A stretch of DNA of 64,000 nucleotides, from assembly GCA_031551875.1 (NCBI GenBank), contig JAVBNA010000005.1, positions 19,963 to 83,962 of the forward strand. The letters are read 5' to 3'. Within the stretch, counting starts at the first letter, position 1; every line of letters starts with the position of its first letter. Below, in pieces: positions 59,463 to 64,000 of this stretch. Under the pieces are notes generated by a model. It was not told where the DNA came from. It did no database searches and worked only from the letters and a program-made list of their open reading frames with translations. Position numbers and translations under genes: made by a program. Origin of the DNA: JAVBNA01 sp031551875. GTDB lineage: Bacteria; Bacillota; Clostridia; Oscillospirales; Acutalibacteraceae.

Positions 59463-60065
59463 TCAATTGCCATGAACCCAGTCGACAAATTCCTCGTATA
59501 TCTCAAGCGCCTTAAAGCGGATTTCATACTTCTTCTCGCCTTCCACCGTATCCATTTCCCCTTCGGTCAGTACGCTGCCCAGCTCCCCCTTCTCCTCGGC
59601 AGCAGGCAGGCACATGGGCGGAAACATCACACACCACCAGTTTTTGCCCTTGCCCGAGCCGATAACCACTTTCAGGGCATCATATTCCCCGGCGGGCAGT
59701 GTGACGCTGCTGTATTCCCGGGTGCCGAAACGGGTTTTCTCCATGCTGAGTGCTACGGGATAGTCATAGCCCTGCTTCCTGATTTCATCGCGCGCCGCGT
59801 TTGTGAGCTCGTCCATATGCGCCCTGACGTCGTCCTGCGCCTGCGCCTTGCTCCCGTCTTCGGTGAAATAGGTGGCGCCCTCCTCCAGAATGCGGTCACG
59901 CACCTTGAGCTTGAGCGCCTGGTCGCTCTCCGAATCGGAGTTTGCAATCACGTGCAGGCGGAGAATGCGGTCGGATATGTCGTCGCGCTGGGCGGAGAAA
60001 CCGCACATCACGAAGGCAAAGCTGATAATGAGCCCCGCCAGAATTGCTTTTTCCATACGTACCAT
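59463..60065 (-). CDS. spoIIR: Stage II sporulation protein R
   Basis: 200 residues with N-terminal signal anchor (MVRMEKAILAGLIISFAFVM) and the family core SDRILRLHVIANSDSESDQ, LKLKVRDRILEEG and NWWCVMFPPMC. Secreted into the intermembrane space, it activates SpoIIGA and so pro-SigE. The Shine-Dalgarno AAAGGACGG lies in the 3' arm of a hairpin at 60071-60116, directly after ispE. Confidence 0.96.
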   Translation of the reverse strand: MVRMEKAILAGLIISFAFVMCGFSAQRDDISDRILRLHVIANSDSESDQALKLKVRDRILEEGATYFTEDGSKAQAQDDVRAHMDELTNAARDEIRKQGYDYPVALSMEKTRFGTREYSSVTLPAGEYDALKVVIGSGKGKNWWCVMFPPMCLPAAEEKGELGSVLTEGEMDTVEGEKKYEIRFKALEIYEEFVDWVHGN

Positions 60066-60070
60066 AAGTA

Positions 60071-60116
60071 AAAACCGTCCTTTCTTTTCCGTTTGGAAAG
60101 AAGTCTGGACGGTTTT
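60071..60116 (-). terminator. ispE terminator overlapping the spoIIR ribosome-binding site
   Basis: AAAACCGTCC (60071-60080) pairs with GGACGGTTTT (60107-60116), with inner TTCTTTTCC/GGAAAGAAG, followed by TTTTTACTT on the minus strand. The AAAGGACGG RBS of spoIIR is part of the 3' arm. Confidence 0.6.
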
Positions 60117-60143
60117 ACGCAGGGTTATTCACAATAATAATAT

Positions 60144-61016
60144 TTATGTATCGAGAAGCACGCCGCTCTGTGCCGGACGGCAGACAAACACCTCGTCAAA
60201 CTCGCCCTCCAGGCGCTTCCTGCAATCCTCAGCGGCAGACTTCTCCGCAAACATCCCGAACACCGCCGAGCCGCTCCCGCTCATGCATGCCCCCAGCGCG
60301 CCCGCTTCGTGCATGACCGACTTGACGTGCTCCGCCTCGGGCAGACCGATGACCTCCTCAAAGACATTGCATAGCTGTTTCCCCAGTGCCGTAAGGTCAT
60401 GCTCCAGCACGGCATCCACCACTTTGTCCGTGTCGGGTCGGCGCGTCGGCGTCACCTCATCACACTTGCGGTAGGCGTCGGCAGTGGAGATGCTGATGTC
60501 AGGCTTGACAATGACAAAATAGCAGGGCTCCAAGTCGGACAGCGGCGACAGCAGCGTCCCCGTCCCCTCGGCGAGCATGGTTCCGCCCATCAGGCAGAAG
60601 GGCACGTCTGCGCCCACCTGAAGCCCGATGTCGCACAGGGCGCGGTCGGACAGGCATGTGCTAAACAGCTCATTGAGCAAACGCAGCACGGCGGCCGCGT
60701 CGGCGCTTCCGCCTCCCAGACCGGCGCCATGGGGGATGCGCTTTTTGATCTTGATGCCGATCCCCTCGTTTTGCAGGCCGGTAGTCTCAAAGAAAAGCTC
60801 CGCCGCCCTGTATGCCGTGTTGCGATGGTCGCAGGGAACGCCCTCCTGACTGCATTGCAGAGTGATGCCCCCACCGTTGTCAGTCCAGACCGTGACCGTG
60901 TCGCAGAGGGTCACCGACTGCATGACCATCCGCAGCAGGTGGTAGCCGTCCTCCCGTTTTCCCAGAATGTCCAGTGTCAGATTGAGCTTTGCGCAGGCTT
61001 CCGCCGACATTCGCAT
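60144..61016 (-). CDS. ispE: 4-diphosphocytidyl-2-C-methyl-D-erythritol kinase
   Basis: 290-residue GHMP kinase of the MEP isoprenoid pathway: N-terminal AKLNLTLDILGKREDGYHL and the ATP loop PHGAGLGGGSADAAAVLR. Downstream of the DUF362 gene (20-base gap) and upstream of spoIIR. Confidence 0.97.
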   Translation of the reverse strand: MRMSAEACAKLNLTLDILGKREDGYHLLRMVMQSVTLCDTVTVWTDNGGGITLQCSQEGVPCDHRNTAYRAAELFFETTGLQNEGIGIKIKKRIPHGAGLGGGSADAAAVLRLLNELFSTCLSDRALCDIGLQVGADVPFCLMGGTMLAEGTGTLLSPLSDLEPCYFVIVKPDISISTADAYRKCDEVTPTRRPDTDKVVDAVLEHDLTALGKQLCNVFEEVIGLPEAEHVKSVMHEAGALGACMSGSGSAVFGMFAEKSAAEDCRKRLEGEFDEVFVCRPAQSGVLLDT

Positions 61017-61036
61017 GGTACTTTCCTCCCGTGGCT

Positions 61037-62182
61037 CTATAAGCTAAAAGGCGTAAAACGCTTGATATGGATGGCCTTTTCGGGGCACATCTCGTGACAG
61101 CAGCAGCATTTGATACAGTTCTCTCTGTGAATGCGGGCGCGCCGCCTGTTTACCGTAATTACGTTCATCGGGCAGCTCTCGGCGCATTTGCGGCAGCCAA
61201 TGCACTTCGCCCTTTGCACGACCGGGCGGGGTGTGGCAATCGCGGTCGCCAACCCGCGCAGGGGTTTGGGTAGGCGATCACTGAAGTTGACCGATTTGGA
61301 ACGGGGCTGTAAAAAGCCCTCAATCGGCAGCGCCGACACATCCTCGCCGAGCACCTCGATGTCCTCAAGCGAGGCCGGGCACAATCCCCGTGTCACGGCG
61401 TTCGATAAAAAGGTGATCCGCCCGGAATCGATCCCGATCACCTGTGCGCACACGCGGTCAAGCGTGTAGGGATCCTCCCCGGCGAGCAGCAGACCGCCGA
61501 ACCGGGGGTTTCCGCCCGACGGGCCGTCCCCCTCCATGCACATGACCGCGTCCACGATTGAAACGGCCGGACGCACCGCCTCGCACAGGTCTATAAGCAT
61601 CTCGCCGAATTCCCCCTCGTCGGGAAACCGGTAATGCAGTTCGGGCTTTTTCAGGCCGGGAATCAAACCAAACAGGTTTTTGACCGCCCCTGAAAGTCCC
61701 ATCATGCAATGCGACTTGAGCTTGGGCAGGTTGATGACCAGGTCGGCATCTTTGTAGGGCGCGAGAACATCAAACCTTTTGACGCGTGCGCCGGCCGGAC
61801 AGCGCAGGGGCGTTTCCCCCGTGTCCAAATTGAGATGCACGCCCTCCCGTTCCGCCATTTCAGCAAAACCGGTGCCTGCGTACAGGGTTTTGAGCAGAGC
61901 CTCGGTATACGGCCCGCCGCCGCTCTCCGCGATCATAATGTCGGTCACCCCCCTCTTTTTCAGGCGGCGGATGACCCCGGCGGCCACCTCGGGATGCGTG
62001 GTAGTTGCCTCCTCGGGGCGGCGCTTGATCACCAGGTTGGGCTTGAGCAGCACCCTGCTGTCCGGCTGTATGAGCCGGTCGAGCGACAGTGCGTCAAACA
62101 GGGCGTCCACCGCCCGGTCGAGCTCCTCCGGGGCGTAGGAAGGACATCGCTGTACCGCGACCGTGGCCGCGTCCGTCTTCAC
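61037..62182 (-). CDS. DUF362 protein with C-terminal 2x[4Fe-4S] ferredoxin domain
   Basis: 381 residues: N-terminal DUF362 domain (about 10-300, KPNLVIKRRPEEATTTHPE, INLPKLKSHCMMGLSGAVKN) and two Fe-S motifs (CIGCRKCAESCP and CCCCHEMCPEKAI). Function unknown; perhaps an electron-transfer or iron-sulfur protein. Start overlaps the aminotransferase stop by 4 bases. Confidence 0.85.
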   Translation of the reverse strand: MKTDAATVAVQRCPSYAPEELDRAVDALFDALSLDRLIQPDSRVLLKPNLVIKRRPEEATTTHPEVAAGVIRRLKKRGVTDIMIAESGGGPYTEALLKTLYAGTGFAEMAEREGVHLNLDTGETPLRCPAGARVKRFDVLAPYKDADLVINLPKLKSHCMMGLSGAVKNLFGLIPGLKKPELHYRFPDEGEFGEMLIDLCEAVRPAVSIVDAVMCMEGDGPSGGNPRFGGLLLAGEDPYTLDRVCAQVIGIDSGRITFLSNAVTRGLCPASLEDIEVLGEDVSALPIEGFLQPRSKSVNFSDRLPKPLRGLATAIATPRPVVQRAKCIGCRKCAESCPMNVITVNRRRARIHRENCIKCCCCHEMCPEKAIHIKRFTPFSL

Positions 62183-63354
62183 TTTCCCAGTCCCCCAATA
62201 AAACGCTCAATGCGGCCGAGCGCCTCGGTAATATGCCCCAGCGAGTAGGAATACGACACGCGCACAAAGCCTTCCCCGCAGTCGCCGAAGGCGGTGCCGG
62301 GCACGACCGCCACCTTCTCCGCGTAGATCAGCCTTTCGCAGAACTCCTCAGAGGAAAGACCTGTGCTCTTGATACAGGGAAAGGTGTAGAAAGCGCCCTC
62401 CGGCTCAAAGCAGTCGAGCCCCATCTTTCGGAAACCGTCTACGATCAGGCGGCGGCGCATGTCATATTCATCCCGCATCATCTCGATGTCCCCGTCTCCG
62501 TGCTTGAGCGCCTCAATCGCGGCGTACTGTGCGGTGGTCGGTGCGCTCATAATGGCATACTGGTGCAGCTTAGTCATATTGTCGACGATCGCGGTCGGCC
62601 CCAGCGCATAGCCTAGCCGCCATCCGGTCATGGCATAGGCCTTGGAGAAGCCGTTGATGACAACGGTGCGCGGCTGCATCCCTTCGATGGCGGCAAAGGA
62701 GACGTGCGGTGTCCCGCCATAGGTCAGCTCGCTGTAGATTTCATCCGACAGCACAAGGATATTTGTGCCGCGCAGCACCTCGGCAATGGCCTCAAGATGT
62801 TCACGGCGCATGATGCCGCCGGTGGGATTGTTTGGATAGGGCATTACGAGAAGCTTTGTTTTGGGAGTGATTGCCGCACGCAGTTCCTCGGGCGTTAAGC
62901 GGAAGCTGTTTTCCGCCTTGGTCTCAATCACTTTGGGCACGCCGCCCGCCATCGTGGCCAGCGGCACATAGCACACAAAGCTCGGCTCAGGGATGAGCAC
63001 CTCATCACCGGGGTTCAGCAGGGCGCGAAAGGCCAGGTCAATCGCCTCCGACCCGCCCACCGTCACCAGCACATCGGTAGTCGGCTTGTACGACAGGCCG
63101 TAGCGGCGGTTGTAATACTTGCTGATTTCCTCGAGAAGCTCGCCGAAGCCCCGGTTGGGGGTATACCACGTCCGGCCTTTTTGCAGCGAATCGATGCCCG
63201 CCTCGCGCACGTGCCACGGTGTGGAAAAGTCGGGTTCGCCGATGCTCAGGGAGATGACGTCGTCCATCTCGTTGGCAATGTCAAAAAAGCGGCGGATGCC
63301 CGAAGGCTTTAAGCCCTTCAGGTTTTTGTTGAGAAAGGAGTCATAGTCCATCAC
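62179..63354 (-). CDS. Pyridoxal-phosphate aminotransferase, class I/II
   Basis: 391 residues, fold type I: SIGEPDFSTP, NPTGGIMRREHL, SDEIYSELTYGG and the PLP Lys in GFSKAYAMTGWRLG (about 236). Resembles aspartate/aromatic aminotransferases; the exact amino acid is not shown. Coupled to the Lrp regulator by a 4-base overlap, so it is a likely Lrp-controlled amino-acid enzyme. Confidence 0.95.
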   Translation of the reverse strand: MMDYDSFLNKNLKGLKPSGIRRFFDIANEMDDVISLSIGEPDFSTPWHVREAGIDSLQKGRTWYTPNRGFGELLEEISKYYNRRYGLSYKPTTDVLVTVGGSEAIDLAFRALLNPGDEVLIPEPSFVCYVPLATMAGGVPKVIETKAENSFRLTPEELRAAITPKTKLLVMPYPNNPTGGIMRREHLEAIAEVLRGTNILVLSDEIYSELTYGGTPHVSFAAIEGMQPRTVVINGFSKAYAMTGWRLGYALGPTAIVDNMTKLHQYAIMSAPTTAQYAAIEALKHGDGDIEMMRDEYDMRRRLIVDGFRKMGLDCFEPEGAFYTFPCIKSTGLSSEEFCERLIYAEKVAVVPGTAFGDCGEGFVRVSYSYSLGHITEALGRIERFIGGLGK

Positions 63355-63836
63355 AGTATATTGCTCCTCCTCTCGTCACGCTGCTCGTCCTCGGTAAGCG
63401 CCACGCCGCTGTCCTTGTACTTGCTGAGCACAAAGTGGGTCGCGGTTGAGATCACAGACGGCAGCGGGGACAGCCGTTTGGCGACAAACATGGCAATTTC
63501 CTGGATGGAAGACCCGCCCACCATGACCGCCAGGTCGTACCCGCCCGACATCAGATAAACGCTCTCCACCTCTTTGAAGGCCATAACCCGCTTGGCAATC
63601 TCGTCAAAGCCGGTGTCCCGTTTGGGCTCGACCTTGAGCTCAATGAGCGCGGACACGTGGTGCGGGTCGACCTTTTCCCAGTTGACCAGGGCCTTATAGC
63701 CCCGGATCACGCCTTCCTTTTCATAGTCGGCAATCGCGCGCGCCACATCCTCCGGAGCCATGTCCAGCATGATCCCCAGTTGGTCACTCGACAGCCTTGC
63801 GTTTTCGGCCAAAATTTTCAGTAACTTAGTATCCAT
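63351..63836 (-). CDS. Lrp/AsnC family transcriptional regulator
   Basis: 161 residues: N-terminal HTH (LLKILAENARLSSDQLGIMLD, DYEKEGVIRGYKALVNW) and C-terminal RAM sensor (VSALIELKVEPKR, VYLMSGGYDLAVMVGG). Feast/famine regulator, co-transcribed with the aminotransferase. Confidence 0.94.
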   Translation of the reverse strand: MDTKLLKILAENARLSSDQLGIMLDMAPEDVARAIADYEKEGVIRGYKALVNWEKVDPHHVSALIELKVEPKRDTGFDEIAKRVMAFKEVESVYLMSGGYDLAVMVGGSSIQEIAMFVAKRLSPLPSVISTATHFVLSKYKDSGVALTEDEQRDERRSNIL

Positions 63837-63885
63837 CGCGATTCCCTCCTATTTGTTGTACGCGTATTGTAAAGTTAAATGAAAG

Positions 63886-63915
63886 TTGAGAACCCCTCAT
63901 CCTTAGTGGTACAAT
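63886..63915 (+). promoter_or_regulatory. Promoter of the gene at the right edge
   Basis: TTGAGA (63886-63891), 18-base spacer, TACAAT (63910-63915). Confidence 0.5.
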
Positions 63916-63961
63916 GTTTCTGCTACAAAACGCGTACCTCCCAAAAGAAAGAGGAGTTCTC

Positions 63962-64000
63962 ATGCAGAAAGTATACCAATTCAGATGCCCAAAATGCAAC
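63962..64000 (+). CDS. Start of an unidentified gene (zinc-ribbon-like N-terminus), cut by the window
   Basis: Only 13 codons are seen: MQKVYQFRCPKCN, with a CPKC pair as in a zinc ribbon. RBS AAGAGGAG before ATG and a promoter at 63886 support a real gene. Identity cannot be given. Confidence 0.55.
   Translation, partial: MQKVYQFRCPKCN

Overview
The window looks like a chromosomal segment of a spore-forming, fairly GC-rich member of the Clostridia; an Oscillospirales/Ruminococcaceae-type gut anaerobe is my inference. Reasons: spoIIR, spoVS, yqfC, yqfD and a ylbJ-like gene are present; a GlgC/GlgD pair sits in the glycogen operon; the gene orders ylxM-ffh-rpsP-khpA-rimM-trmD and yqfC-yqfD-phoH-ybeY-dgkA-era-yqzL-recO are Firmicute; there are two T-box leaders and a CIRCE operator. 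No phage, insertion sequence, CRISPR array, rRNA or tRNA gene was seen. Almost all of the window is ordinary vertically inherited chromosome.

Layout. 1-195: start of a SigH-like sigma factor gene (runs off the left edge). 423-6173: glycogen operon glgB-glgC-glgD-glgA on the minus strand, preceded by an AT-rich leader with three Spo0A-type boxes. 6599-7672: membrane acyltransferase. 7799-9857: groES-groEL with CIRCE. 9930-16204: lipid kinase, rRNA methyltransferase, glycosyltransferase, an unusual Tyr/Asp/Gly-rich envelope protein, a WYL regulator and a ComEA-like protein. 16219-22695 (plus strand): yjbQ, a P-loop ATPase, a diguanylate cyclase, a GHL10-type hydrolase and an amidase. 22702-23991: secreted transglutaminase-like protein behind a 92-bp palindromic leader that contains its Shine-Dalgarno sequence. 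24163-26724: an acyl-CoA synthetase and XRE-cupin regulator behind a T-box leader whose apparent specifier is the Ile codon ATC. 26765-28884: a divergent secreted subtilase. 28893-32352: prfB, uvrC and HPr. 32729-36530: the ylxM-to-trmD operon. 36575-45198: mutS2, recO, era, dgkA, ybeY, phoH and sporulation genes. 45351-46764: ylbJ-like gene and a small Cys protein. 47081-49360: thrS with a Thr T-box. 49387-52545: rny, ymdB, spoVS. 52559-63836: a long minus-strand run lrp-aminotransferase-DUF362-ispE-spoIIR-addB-addA. 63962-end: start of an unidentified gene.

How it fits together. Two themes recur. The first is the sporulation programme (SigH-like factor, Spo0A-type boxes ahead of the glycogen operon, spoIIR, spoVS, yqfC/yqfD, ylbJ), which suggests glycogen storage is tied to entry into sporulation. 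The second is amino-acid sensing by T-box RNAs. The thrS case is textbook. The Ile-type leader on an acyl-CoA synthetase is not, and it suggests that this enzyme feeds isoleucine synthesis by activating a short or branched carboxylic acid. That leader is the most interesting lead in the window.
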